DNA of 64,000 nt from Paramecium pentaurelia (Eukaryota > Ciliophora > Oligohymenophorea > Peniculida > Parameciidae). Position 1 is the first letter of the stretch; each line of letters begins with the position of its first letter. Location of the stretch: the NCBI GenBank assembly GCA_905183005.1, contig CAJJDO010000031.1, forward strand, positions 171,257-235,256, read 5' to 3'. The notes below the pieces were generated by a model. It saw only the letters and a list, made by a program, of their open reading frames with translations, was not told the origin of the DNA and made no database searches. The position numbers were made by a program, and so were the translations under genes. Of this stretch, positions 12,618-24,192 are shown in pieces.

Positions 12618-12873
12618 TAGTTGTTATTTAATATTCTTTTAAAAAATATTTAATAATAAATTGCATTAATTTAGCCTTAATATAAATTGAATAATAGCAA
12701 ACTATTATATTAATAAAGTTAATCATTACATATTATGAATAAAACAGAACCTATTTTCTATTGAAAAAATAATAATATGATAGAATATAAATGAATTATA
12801 TAAAATTCTAATAAAAAATTTTAAAAGCAATCTAAGAAAATCATGAATTAAAGAAAACAATTAACAATTGTAA

Positions 12874-15042
12874 TCAATAATCTTTAGAATTTTTTTAAAA
12901 TGACTAAGTCTTAGAGATATTTTATTTTGGAGGCACCTTAGGTAATTGAACGCAAGTACTTTTAGTTTAAGGTTTAGAAAATAATATTTATTATTTTTTT
13001 AAAGTTGGAGTTTATGAAGATACTTTATTTGTTGGAGTATGAAGTCTAGCTGTAGGATTATTTTTGATAGGAGTTTTGAGTCTTATTTAATGTTTAGTTT
13101 AAAAGTTTTCCATATTTTCTTTTAAATTATTAGCATGATCTTATTTAATAATTGTTTCAGGATGATGAAAATGAATTTATTAAAGTTTTTGATTAATTTC
13201 TTTGGCCAACTAATTAATTAATATATATTAATATTTACTTATTAAACAATGATTTTCTTATCAGTTAGAAATTATTGAAATATTTATTATAATTTAATTA
13301 CTAAATCCTTTTCATCATTCCAAAATAACAATCTCATTTCATAAATTAATTATACAAATTTTAATCTCACAATATAAACTGGATCATTTTATAATTACAA
13401 TACTTATATTAAGTTGCATTATTTAAAAAAGTTTCTGCTTCTCTTTCTACAAATTTATATACAAAACTCAATCAATAATACTCTATATGTATAATTAGTG
13501 TGATTAAGATATTATAGATATTATGGAACAATTTTATCATAATTTTCTGTTATTTAATCTATCAAATAAGTAGATATTTTTTTCCTTATATGTTAAGACC
13601 CCATTTATAAATAAGAGAAACATAAATAATTAAATTCAGATTTAAGGTTTAAGTTATTAGCTAGACATTCTAAAATATTTAGAGTCTCTTCAACTTCATA
13701 CCAAAGACCTTTTTATTCATAATGAAAAATAGACTTTTTTAAAAAGTCAAAGGTTCTTTGTAACTAAACATTTAATTGTCTATTTTTTATTCTATTCCCT
13801 TTGTTTATGATATCAAGTAGATAAGGAATGAAAAAAATTTAATTCAATTCAAAATTGCCAAATACAAGACCTAGAAGTTATTGATGTGTTTATTCATTGA
13901 CTTGTGTGTATAAATCTGAAAGATGTTTAAGAAAACTAAATTCTTTACTGGAATCAATTAGATTAGATACCTGATTTATTAGAAAATCATCATATTGTTA
14001 TCTAATCTTAGAGTCAAATTAATTGATATATTGATAATAATCCTTAACTAATTCAATTTGAATAGGTTAGGGTCTTATGTAATCCATAAATGCCTATTAA
14101 ATAGATTCTGTTTTAATTGTTGAAATACATTAAGCTAACAAAATTATAATTTTGGAATCATCATCTATAAATTGAATGATATCTTGAAGAGTATCTTAAA
14201 ATTTGTAATGATTATCATAACCTTATTCTTCCATTTTTATCCAAGAAGTTAGAAATAATTTACATCCATTTAATCTAACTTATTTATCAAAGTCAGAAAT
14301 TAATGATATTGTATTTTTTAACCAATCTTAATCTCTAATTAATATCATTAATAATTTATCATGTTTGAGTATGACTTGATCTATTATTCTGCACATACGT
14401 TCATTTTTTCTACTGATACATTATTTTACATGCTTTAATGATTATGTTTGTTAAGCGTTAGTCATAAAAGAGTAGAGCATTTAAATAATTTTCAATCCTT
14501 CATACCTTACACTATCCTCATTTAAAATAAGTAGATAGGGTTCGAAATCAAATTCCATAAATTTAGATAGAGTTTGCATTAGCTCGCATATTTAATCACA
14601 AAATGGAGTATTATAATAATTAAAACATAACTCCTAAAGCTATTTCAAAAATTATTCTTTGATTTTGCTTAATACATTTTCCTATAATAAATTCTCATAA
14701 GTACTTTGAGTAATGTAATGATAATACTTAATGCTTTGATTAATTCCTTAATTACTTATGACTCTTCACTCTTAACTTTATTCTAAAATTAATGAGAATA
14801 GAGATTTACAATCATTAATGAAATAAGTTCTGGAATATAAAAATCAATTTCAGTAGCTTAATGAATATTTTGACAAACAAAAAGCTTTTAAAATGTTTAT
14901 CCATTATTCAATAAGTAGATAGCCTTGTCTATAAAATTATTATATTCAGGAGTGCATAGTTTTTCAATTTCTTCATTACTTTTGACTTAAATACAGAGTG
15001 AAATGTACTTGAATTAGTGCATCTCTCATTAATAGAATCCAT
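12874..15042 (-). CDS. HEAT/armadillo-type repeat protein
   Basis: 695 residues, four exons (introns of 23, 29 and 29 nt). The first about 550 residues are paired amphipathic helices of HEAT type, for example SQHIRKKISTYLIDQI and TYRVLLIEFCIQICRK, resembling the scaffold subunits of PP2A/PP4 phosphatases. The last 120 residues are disordered and basic, with Thr-Pro motifs (RLKTPIKNN, RLHTPTNK, SQTPTLKK) that look like proline-directed phosphorylation sites. Start ATG at 15042 follows a TTAA-repeat. The phosphatase link is inference from fold only; other HEAT scaffolds are equally possible. Confidence 0.6.
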
Positions 15043-15077
15043 TAATTAATTAATTAATTATAACGAATACAAGAAGT

Positions 15078-16644
15078 ATGACTCTTTTTTCTGAGTTTTT
15101 GATTATTGGATATTTGACATAAGAATATAAAGAGACTGAAATCATAGAATACTTTAATATTAATGGATCATCTCTTCCAGATTATCTTAGAAATGTGAGC
15201 ATAGTAAATTTTGGTTTGAATGGCATAATAGATGTGCTTTACGAGTGTATTTGATGTTAAGTTGGAATAATAAAAGAAATTAGATGACATTAATAGTAAG
15301 AATTATTTGCATTAATTTGTAATAACAGATTTAAGTGGATAATTAAGAAACTGCACTTCACTTGTAGTATTTGAGAGTTTAAAAAACGACTTTTATTAAC
15401 CTTATGCTTATGTGATAGTTTCTGAACAATCTAATTTGATTAGATAGAAATCATATATGAGAGCATTATGCCATTTTTGACAGAGTGACAGTATTAATTA
15501 TTATTATATTATTTTTATAGAGATATAGAGATCGTAGATGGTAAATGGGATCATAGAAATTATCTAATCAATAATTATTTGAATTCTATTTATCTGTCGG
15601 TATAACAAATTTAAATGGATTATATTTTGTACCTAAACAAATTATGAAAAGTAGATAAGAAGTAATAACAGATCTAATTATTAACAATCCAAATCATAAA
15701 AATAATCTATACAATAAAGATATAAGTTTTAATGTTTTATTTTCAAAATTATCAATTAAAAACATAATTAAAGTGGTGTAATCAATAATACTTGAAAAAT
15801 AAATTATCTTATTCACTACTTAGGTTTGGGAATTAGCAACTATTACTGAAGCATTTCTATAATTTATTTATCCTCTTTAATGGAGATGCATTTATATACC
15901 ATATCTACCAGCAGAAATACTTGATACTCTTTATATTTCTGTGCCTTATATTATTGGAGTACATTTGAATCTTAAGGAAAGAGTTTTAACATAATATGAT
16001 TGTCTAGATAAGATTCTAGTTGATTTAGATTAAGATAGAGTTATTGGATGTAATTTAGTATTTATAGATATTATATTATTATTAGATACTACCATTTCCA
16101 GAACAACTTGTAGATAATAAATGAATCTAAATGTATAATTCAAGAATCAGAAAAATCTATTCATTCACTCTTCTCTCAATATCAAATACAAACTAATTAA
16201 TATCTTGTTCCATTTAAATAATTCCCTATTCTTTAAATTGAAAAATCTAAAATTATATAAATTGATGTTATTTAAAATAGTATTCATCAAAACTCATTCA
16301 TGTAAAGAAGCACTTAATCATAAAAAATTGATATTTGTAATGAAAATAAATAAGTTATTAATATATTTACTATTAAACCACACTAAATTAATCCAATTTC
16401 TAAATCACTCATATAAAATGATATTACTGCTTAAATTATTTTGAAATATCCAAAAAAGTCTTAGTCAAAACTTAAAAATACTTTAGCTGATCAATTATTA
16501 AAATTAGCCCCTAAAATCATTGTAGAACAGAAAACCATTTAAACATCTCAAATTTTGAATATTAGATAGAGCAAACGTATATTTAATACTGAAGAAATGG
16601 GTTATGTAAGTATGTATAGAACTAAAACTTATAATATGTATTGA
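15078..16644 (+). CDS. DENN-domain protein, with joins that do not all resolve
   Basis: DENN proteins are exchange factors for Rab GTPases in vesicle traffic. The central DENN core is clear: FNVLFSKLSIKNIIKVVQ, IILEKQIILFTT and then YPLQWRCIYIPYLPAEILDT followed by VPYIIGVHL, in the expected order. An upstream-DENN part (LPDYLRN, FVITDLSG) precedes it and a Gln/Ser-rich tail follows. Near 15470-15580 the frame passes a TGA unless 32-, 36- and 23-nt introns are assumed, and near 16115-16130 one base seems extra after LPFPEQLVDN. Either these are assembly indels or the gene is starting to decay. Boundaries are first ATG and last TGA of the coherent frames. Confidence 0.6.
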
Positions 16645-16683
16645 AATATTTACTATTTTATATATTATTAATATTATTATTAA

Positions 16684-17783
16684 TCACATTTATGGATTGG
16701 CTGGGAATTCAACAATAGGAATAGAATCATGAAGTGAATCAGTCGAATTTTAAATAGAATTTGGAATCATTGGAGCAGTAGTAGAATCACTTTAAGTAAG
16801 ACTGTTGCTATGTGACACTGCTGCTTATTTTAAATCAAAACAACTAAGTATTATATATATCATAAGTTACCAATTTTATAAAGTCTTTATTTGAATTTAC
16901 TTATTAAGATGTTTAGTTTTCAATTACTCATGTTCATACTTATTAAACAATTTCAATTATTTCATCATCTTCTTAAACCATTTACACAAATACACTTATT
17001 TACAACTAGGTCTTTGTTAAAAAGGTTTAGTTAACATTGCATACAATAATATCTACAAATCTTCATTCAATCTTTCATTCACTTAAACTTCTTATTATGG
17101 TTTATGTTAATGTAATAATTCCTATTGACTATAATTCTCTTCTTACATATATCACTACACCCAATGACCATATATCTACTTTATGATCATAATCTTAATT
17201 CTACAATATTTCTGGAGCAGCATAATCAATCGAGCCCTGCTTTTCTGAAATATAAAGCTTATCAAAATTCAGTTATATCGCATTACCAAAATCACAAATT
17301 TTATATACACCATTATCAATTAAGATATTATCAGGCTTTTTTATCTTTATATATATACTTATATGTCTCTATGAATGATATTATTATTGTGAAGGTAATC
17401 TATTCCATCCAGCATTTGATGAAAACAATCAAAGATATTATTCTCTAAAAACATTGCTTTCTGTGAACTCAAAGTCCCTTAGTTACAATACTCTAACACC
17501 AAATAAAGAAAGTTGTCATCTTCAAAGGTCTCATACAATTTAACGACATTCTTGTGATTTAAATTCATATGAATTAGAATCTCCCTCTTCATGCTCAATG
17601 CAAATTATGGCTCTTCCAATAGTTCTTTCAAGATCTACACCTAAATGTTGTTAATACAATCTTCATAGCACACAATTGATTTTTCATTATGTCTTTTACT
17701 AACACGACTTAACTCATTTATCCCTATCCCAACTGTTATATGTACTAGTATCGTGTTGTGTTCGAGACATAGTTTTACAACAT
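16684..17783 (-). CDS. Ser/Thr protein kinase with altered catalytic loop
   Basis: 344 residues after removal of introns of 17, 23 and 25 nt. Kinase landmarks: Gly-rich loop LGQGQMSQV, ATP lysine in LCAMKIV, LVLEYCNQGTL hinge, HRDIQPDN catalytic loop, DFG, AAPEI, DIWSLGV and a closing RPS motif. The catalytic-loop Lys normally two after HRD Asp is replaced by Gln, encoded by TAA at 17359-17361, next to the 23-nt intron. ATP-binding and metal-binding residues are kept, so weak activity is possible. The C-terminus is Ser/Thr-rich; a further 27-nt in-frame segment there may be an intron. Related to CAMK/ULK-like ciliate kinases. Confidence 0.8.
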
Positions 17784-17805
17784 TTAAATATTATTATATA
17801 AAACT

Positions 17806-18266
17806 TCACATCTTCAATTTACATTCAATAAAAATTTAACGCAACTCTTCTTCACCAATCCCTTAATTTAATATTTTATTCTCATCCTAATATAGACTAT
17901 CATTATAAATGTTCAACATTTCCTACCTATTACCATAATCAATACCAATATCAACTCCTCTTCAATTGGTTTCTTCATCACACTCTAAGCAGCCTTTGCT
18001 ATATCAATTACCCCTATTAATTCAGACTCTTATTTTGACTTCAAGAAATTCCAAATATACTTGAAATTGGCTTCTTATATTGAATTCAAATCTTTAACAT
18101 TATTCTTTTTCTTTTTTACAACTTTCACTTAACTCTAAACAATCTATGGTTATGTTTAAACTATAGGAGTTTGCTACAGAATTCTCTCCTTTTTCTAACT
18201 TGAGCTTTTTTTGGTGAAGGTAAATGAATGTAATTCATTTTCTAAGAATTCCTCATTCTAGTTCAT
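17806..18266 (-). CDS. Small charged protein, unknown
   Basis: 144 residues with one 26-nt intron (starts GTGTGATG). The N-terminus is acidic then Lys/Ser-rich (FTKKSSSQKKERI), followed by a helical region with NFKYIWNFLKSKQES and a short acidic C-terminus (GEEELRQIFIECKLKM). The start at 18266 gives a frame open throughout; an alternative ATG at 18238 in another frame would need an extra 23-nt intron. Ends 22 bp upstream of the kinase start on the same strand. Not recognised. Confidence 0.5.
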
Positions 18267-18299
18267 TTATTTAAATTCAATTAAATTATTATTTGAGCA

Positions 18300-18960
18300 C
18301 ACTTTTCTTAATACTAAACTAAACTAAATCCAATAATACTTTTGATTTATTACTAAAACTCAATAATTTATATTTATAAACAAAAATATCCAAACTAATT
18401 CAAACTTAAAATCAAAAAAACCATTATTATCTTCAAAATTACTACATAGTTTAAGTAATTCTAAACTTATTTGATTATTTCTATTTGAATTATTAATAGA
18501 TTAACCTTAATTTATAAGTTTTAGATTATTTAGCTAATCTTTTAATAATTATACTAAATTATATCAATATTGAAAATTTCCATTTGAATTTTCCTTAGGT
18601 TTTCTCTTTTTAGTTTTAAATAAACTAAAGAATAAAGTTATTAAGTAGGCTAAATTTTTAATTAAATCTGCCTTATTTAATTTTATTTAATACACTTCAA
18701 ATACCTTAAAAATGATGAATCATTTACTATTTATCTTGATTGTTTTTTTAATTCAATTTTTATGAACAAACTTATTGTTTTAAAAAGATAACTATAAAAA
18801 AAAGAATTTAAAAAATTATCCAAATAAAACTTCTTATACAATAGTAGAAAACTAAGAAGGGTAAACTCAAAGTTTAATATACTAAATTTATTATTATAAG
18901 TATTAAAAGTCTATATTTTTTTCATCGCTCTCTTCTATTAGTTTAAAAAGATACAAAAAG
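18300..18960 (-). pseudogene. Possible decayed gene fragment
   Basis: Inside an otherwise gene-free stretch (18267-19062) the minus strand carries protein-like reading (KTKKRKPKENSNGNFQY, then LLKDQLNNLKLI and ISLELLKLCSNFEDNN) interrupted by TGA at two points with no nearby GT..AG pair to remove them. Composition matches neighbouring genes better than intergenic DNA. This may be a dead gene or an unannotated exon set; the rest of the stretch shows nothing. Confidence 0.25.
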
Positions 18961-19062
18961 AAATATAAAAGAATGAAATTTAATGATTTTTTGAGAATTT
19001 AAGTTAGATTTCTACAGCTTTGTTGTATTTTTGTACAATTTATATGATTAATATATTTTATT

Positions 19063-19470
19063 ATGTTTGGAGAACAGTAGCTATTAAGCCCTGTCAAGAG
19101 ATAATTATTAATGCAACGAATTATAAACAATATGAATGAGATCTCAAAACCAGTGTCTACTTCACCTGTCAAAAGGAGAATACGCATTTAATCAAATCGT
19201 ATTGATTATAGGAAGAATTTGAGTATGGTGGAAAATGATTCCAATAGGCATATTACAGAGCCTAATAACACAGAAATAAAGAAATTATTTCACATAAAAG
19301 CCAATCGTAAGATGTCTCAAGATCAGATGCATCCTAAATCTCCCCCTATGTTGCCATCACTATTTGAAATCACCTTTTAAAATCCCTTTTTTGGCCAATT
19401 TTCCTAAAGAAAAGCATAATATTAACGACCTACAGAATTTTAAGCCATAGTATACAAAAGAAAATCATGA
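19063..19470 (+). CDS. Small basic protein, unknown
   Basis: 135 residues, one exon. Rich in Arg, Lys, Asn and Ser, with two SPVKR-type motifs (LLSPVKRQ and TSPVKRRIR) and KSPPMLPS that resemble proline-directed phosphorylation sites. No domain. Upstream frame could extend through an intron to an ATG near 18974, but the join is not convincing. GC content is visibly higher than the flanks, which favours a real gene. Confidence 0.5.
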
Positions 19471-20624
19471 CTAATTTAATTAATTATTATCAACACGATC
19501 CACTCTCTTTTTCCCATTTTAAATATTGATTCTCCAATCCCTTTGGTGAAGGTTTTACCTAGTTCTTTACCTGCCTTTTCAAGATCTATTTAAGTAACTG
19601 GCCCTTGTCTTACATCATCATATGATATCTAATTCTATTATTTTTTCTATTTCACTGTTCTACAGGTTATGGTATATATATCTAACTAATTATAATAAGT
19701 TATATTCTTTTCTAATGCCTTAACATAGCAATAATTAAGTATTCATTCTTCTCCCTTCTGTTTATTTACTAGCAGATCCTCTTTAACCCATAATTAAATC
19801 CATTTTATCTATAAATATTGTGCTGGGTTCATTGTGTCTTGCTAAATCAATAATAACACAAATCATTTTTAGCTTTCTCATCTCCGTTTAGTAAAAACTG
19901 AAGAGGCATAAACATTAATAAATATTGTTTAACATAAAGTAACCACTGTTTTTGCTAAAGTTAATTACTAGTTTAGGTGGTTCAAATAAAAGAACATCCT
20001 TTTAATGGTTCAAAAATTCCTTAGAAAAAAAGTGAATATTAAAACAGCTTCTTTTGGTTGTCTTTTGGCTTATATATCAACTATATCAGAAAATTTTAAA
20101 TTTTGTTTTTCAAAACAAATATCTCTTTGAAAATAAGCTGCTAATTATAAAAATTCAGGAACATTAGAATAATCAGGTCTTAACTTATCTAAATTTAAGT
20201 TCCATTTATAGTATCTATATAAGTCTAATCAAATTTAATTTATAGAATTGATTAAAATTCCTTATAAAATTTTGTTATTTGACTTTGCTTTGTCTTTCTT
20301 CTTATTCAATTCTTTTTATAATTTTTATTAATCTTCCCATCTTTTAAATTAAAATTTTTGTTTTGATAATACTATTTGCTATTTTTATATTATTTGATTT
20401 GAGTTTATAATTTTTTTGATTCTTCTAGAGTTTACTTTGTTTATTCACTTTAACACTTTGATTTTTCAATTTTTCAACTAATTAATTTACATATGTCCAT
20501 ATTGTTTTATTAACTTCTTTTTACTTCCTCAACTTCTTATTATTTAAAAATTAAACTCTGGTTTAATTTATTGAAATCTTTCATGACAATCATCCTATTA
20601 AAGGTTTTCATTTTTCTTCACCAT
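19470..20624 (-). pseudogene. Decayed katanin p60-like AAA ATPase
   Basis: Katanin p60 severs microtubules. Pieces of the gene lie in order on the minus strand but in shifting frames. Near 20180-20090 stands RPDYSNVPEFLQLAAYFQRD and FSDIVDIQAKRQPKEAVLI. The P-loop region at about 19970-20030 has lost the GPPGTGKT sequence and is split by TGA and frame shifts. Walker B persists as PSTIFIDKMDLIMGQRGS near 19800. The C-terminal linker SYDDVRQGPVTQIDLEKA sits near 19600. At least three frame breaks cannot be removed as introns. The N-terminal 150 codons (from 20624) stay open and basic. Loss of the nucleotide-binding loop means no ATPase would be made. Confidence 0.75.
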
Positions 20625-20644
20625 AATTAAATTAATTCATTAAA

Positions 20645-21355
20645 ATGCCAATAACTAAGCGAAAGAGGAATTAAGTGTTAACTAAAACTAAAAAGAAAAC
20701 TCCTGAAAAGAAAGAATTACTTGTTAAGAAACTTAAATAATCCCTTAAAAAATATTAAAGAGCAATAATATTTCAATACAAAAATCTGTCCACTAATCCA
20801 TTAAAAGAGATTCAATAAGCATGGAAGGCTGATTCAAAACTCTTTATTGGCAAAAACAAAGTTATGCAAGTTGGCTTGGGCAGAAATGAAGAACAAAGTG
20901 CTACAAAAAATTCATACCTTCTCTCTCCAGTAATTAAAATTTTATATTTGCAGTTTCTTAAAGGCGAAACAGGACTACTTTTAACTAATAAGACTCTCCA
21001 AGAAATCTAAGAGTACTGTGATACATATAAAATTCCTGAGTTTGCTAGAGCTGGTCACATTGCTGATCAAACAATTGTCTTAAAAGAGGGTATAGATACT
21101 TTAAAAGGATTTGGACACTCCTTAGAACCATATTTGAGAAAATTAGGACTCAATACTCAATTAATAAATTAGCAAATAGTATTAAATGAAAAATTTGTTC
21201 TTTCTTAAGAGGGTAAACCCTTAACAGTAGAATAAACTAAATTGTTGGTATTTAGATTTCATAAAATTTAGCGATTAATGGATTAAAAATTAGCCTATCT
21301 TGAAATCACTCCGCTTTGTGTTTTAGAAAAGAATGGAACATTCAAAAAATTGTGA
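20645..21355 (+). CDS. MRT4: mRNA turnover protein 4 homologue (60S assembly factor)
   Basis: 228 residues with one 24-nt intron. MRT4 is a nucleolar paralogue of ribosomal stalk protein P0 that holds the P0 site on pre-60S particles. The start MPITKRKRNQVLTKTKKK matches the basic MPKSKRN-VTLTKTKKK family opening. The body shows FIGKNKVMQVGLGR, KGETGLLLTN, EFARAGHIADQTIVL and SLEPYLRKLGLNT, all in family order and spacing. The family's usual C-terminal acidic stalk tail is absent, as expected for MRT4. The start lies just 21 bp from the divergent start of the katanin relic. Confidence 0.92.
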
Positions 21356-21362
21356 ATATTAT

Positions 21363-22006
21363 TCAATATAATTCTTCACGAATAATTGGTAATTCTATTT
21401 CCAATACTTATTTGTCTGATACAAATTTTGCCTTTCCCATTTTCTCATTTACTGGATATGGTAGGATAAAATCCAAATAATATTAAGTACTTGACATTAT
21501 GATCTGTTACTTCATTACTTCTAAATTTATTTCTGATAATTTAGTATCAGGTAATTTAATCTTTACTAATAATCCTTAACACTTAGTTGAACTTGGATCA
21601 ATTCCACTCCATCCTCCAAAAACATCTTCAGTTCCAACTATTTGCTTATACAATACATCGACATCTGGTCTTTATCTATTATCCATTTTTGGTCTATTTT
21701 GTACTTAAATCTAAGAAATCATAATCTATATACTTCATCAATATCCCATATATCATTTTTATCTGCAACTTTTTTTTTTGGTTTCTCCTATTGCTATTCC
21801 ACTTTTTACTCTTGATCTTTTTGACCAAGCTTTACTTATATTTAAGCATAAGGTTTAGCGACTTCTTTTTTTTAACCATTAGATCCAATATCACTAGGAG
21901 CAAAAATACTTCCCTTATTTGGATTATTATTTATATTTGAAAAAGAGCTTTCTTCCTCTTCTGTCTATATTAATGATGCTAATGCTTAAATATCAGAAAT
22001 ATTCAT
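21363..22006 (-). CDS. DNAAF6: Dynein-arm assembly factor 6 (PIH1D3-like)
   Basis: Cytoplasmic PIH-domain co-chaperone used to preassemble axonemal dynein arms, fitting a ciliate. 206 residues with a 23-nt intron at the DIDEV junction. Order of features: variable N-terminus, GSIFAPSDIGSN, KNDIWDIDE, then PDVDVLYKQIVGTEDVFGGW, CQGLLVKIKLPDTKLSEI and a C-terminal PYPVNEKMGKAKFVSD-type strand. These match the family's WDP, GTED-F and KLPDTKLS motifs. A short section after SEINLE reads less well and may hide another splice. Its stop is only 7 bp from the convergent MRT4 stop. Confidence 0.88.
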
Positions 22007-22250
22007 AAATTAATTATCAATATTTATTAGAGTATTTTAATATAGCAATTTTATTTGAAGTTATGAATGACTTTCAATATATAATTTACTTAAATCAAAT
22101 AATATTCATTTATAACAATAGTTTAAATATAAACCTAAATTCAAATATTCTTGTTTTTGTGAAATTTATTTAGCAATAAAATTTCTAGTAAAATTATTAT
22201 TTAACTAATTTCTATTTACTCAATTTATTCAATTTTTAACAACCTCATAA

Positions 22251-22555
22251 ATGATTTCAAAAGGAAATAGTTATCAAGTTAATTTTGACTTTTCTGGATA
22301 AAAATAACTAAAAAAACAAATAGAGAATGAAAATTAAAAGAACAAATGCTAATAATTTGGCCTTAACTAAAGATTTAGCAAGCCAAAAAGACTTAATGGG
22401 TTAAAGGCTTAAAGGTTTAACTTATTAATATATATATAAAATTGAGAAAAGAAAAAAAATATATCATCAGAGAGGAAAAGCAAAAGTCTTAAAAATATAA
22501 AGCACTAAAGGATAAAAACCTGTATATTTAAGAATAATTGTATTACAGAGAATGA
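22251..22555 (+). CDS. Possible small Lys/Gln-rich protein
   Basis: 90 residues if a 32-nt intron (starts GTTTAACT) is removed. Highly basic and polar, ending in a short coiled coil (EEKQKSQKYKALKDKN). A further open frame after the stop (LLNLINEDNKLKLSLL) suggests either a longer gene with a missed join or a relic. Weakly supported. Confidence 0.3.
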
Positions 22556-22819
22556 AAAAAATTGTTAAATTTGATAAATGAAGATAATAAATTGAAATTA
22601 TCTTTATTAAGATTTTTCTTTAATTGAAAAATAAGAGTCTCTAGTTAATAAAAACGAATATAAAATTTATATTAAGTTATATTTAAATGTACAAATGAGC
22701 ATTTTCAATATAGTTGAAAATAATTATAAAAAAGTTTGCTTTATTATCATAATTTTATGATATTTAACAATAAGAATAAGATAATAAATTTAGACATTAA
22801 TAATTTTGTATAATACTAA

Positions 22820-23908
22820 TCAATCTCTAATGGCATTGATTCCAAATCTTTTTTTTAAGACTTTTCTGATGAGTTCTCTTGCCATCTCTTATTAGATACC
22901 AATATCTAATTAATTTGTAAATCCAATGCATGAAACATTAACTTCACTAATCCAATATTTATCTTTTCCATTTTCATCAGTATCAAGAATAAAATCACAA
23001 GTCCAATCTAAAATAGTTTCAACATCTCCAAGATTATCAGTTAAATGTTAAAGACAAGAAGAAAAGAATTTGATTAATTCTGGCCAAGCTTCTGGAGATT
23101 CATACTTATAAGTAGCTCCAGAGAAAAGTGTTGCTGAAAAAGCATCTTATTTGTCAGCTGGTTTCTTATGGATAACAAACAATGGTTTAGTACCCATTAA
23201 AAAGATTCTGACTTCACCTTCCTTGATTCTTGGTAAGAATCTCATATCAATAAGGAAATTTTCTTCTACTTTGTAATATTTTTCACATAATTTGAAGAAA
23301 CTTTCAAGTGTGTGATGCTCAACATGATTATCTACTGCTTCAGTACATTTGATTTTAGTATCTAATGCTAAAGCTTATCCCTTAACAACTTAAACTCCTT
23401 CAGCAACTTAAACTCTCCAAATTCCTTCTCCTGTAGATCCTCTATTTTATTTAAGTACTCTTTCTCCATTTGTCAAAGAAGTTGGGAAATTCTTAACTAA
23501 CTCATCCCATTTGAAATAAGCTACTGTATCAGCTGGAGAAAGTGGAGTTTTATTTAAGTCTACAAGACTCAATTTAGAATCATATTTCATAAGAGTGTCT
23601 GGATGTGGTGTACCAACTACTCCAGCAGCACACATTTCTCTTAAAGCTTGATTGAAGACAGCTTCACCATTTGGAAGATTTCCTGTATTGATTCTTGGAA
23701 TATAAGCATCACAATTCTCAATCACATATTTTGTGATTGCTTCTTTCCATTCATCTCTAAAAAAGATGACTTCAGCAGTCCATCCTAATTCCTTAAAGGC
23801 TTAAACAATTGGCATTGTGTCCTTTCTATGTCCATTCCAAGTTTTATCTGAACCTCCTTCAGCTTCAAAGATTGCTACTCTTCTGTGTAGTTTTCTAACT
23901 TAGGCCAT
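22820..23908 (-). CDS. ATP-grasp protein, full-length copy
   Basis: 362 residues, single exon. Resembles bacterial Cj0069-like ATP-grasp proteins: an N-terminal domain (FEAEGGSDKTWNGHRKDT, FFRDEWKEAI, PRINTGNLPNGEA), a middle with TPHPDTLMKYDSK, the ATP-grasp core KQNRGSTGEGIWRVQV, and a C-terminal block with DMRFLPRIKEGEVRIFLMG and an acidic metal-binding-type stretch LDWTCDFILDTDENG plus SEVNVS. ATP-grasp enzymes join a carboxylate to an amine or thiol using ATP; the substrate here is unknown. No introns and higher GC than the neighbours fit, but do not prove, transfer from bacteria. A deleted copy lies directly upstream in transcription direction. Confidence 0.8.
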
Positions 23909-24192
23909 ATACAAAAAAGATATTTTTATATTTAAGATATTATCAAATATACCACAAATTTATATACCCCTATTATTAGATATTTTAGCAAATGCACGTG
24001 CTTAAATTTATATTATTTTAATATTATTACATAATATAAAAACAATTTTCTAGAAGTATCTATAAATTAATATGGTAAATAATTTAAGATTATTTTAAGT
24101 TTCTATGCAGAAAAGATTTTTTTGGATCAAGAGATTTGTTTCGAAAGCCGAAAGTTAGAATTAACAATTTATGTTTTATATTTATTTATAAC

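Noticed and set aside
13400..13480. A separate short gene start (ATG at 13419) with a 25-nt intron
   Set aside because: The minus-strand frame is open straight through from 15042, giving one HEAT-repeat protein without that intron.
15041..15062. Short TTAA tandem repeat (attaattaattaattaattata)
   Set aside because: Simple A/T repeat at a start codon; common by chance in this composition and without a second copy of note.
16205..16444. Plus-strand 79-residue hydrophobic open frame
   Set aside because: Shadow of the DENN gene C-terminus, which reads as a Gln/Ser-rich tail in the neighbouring frame.
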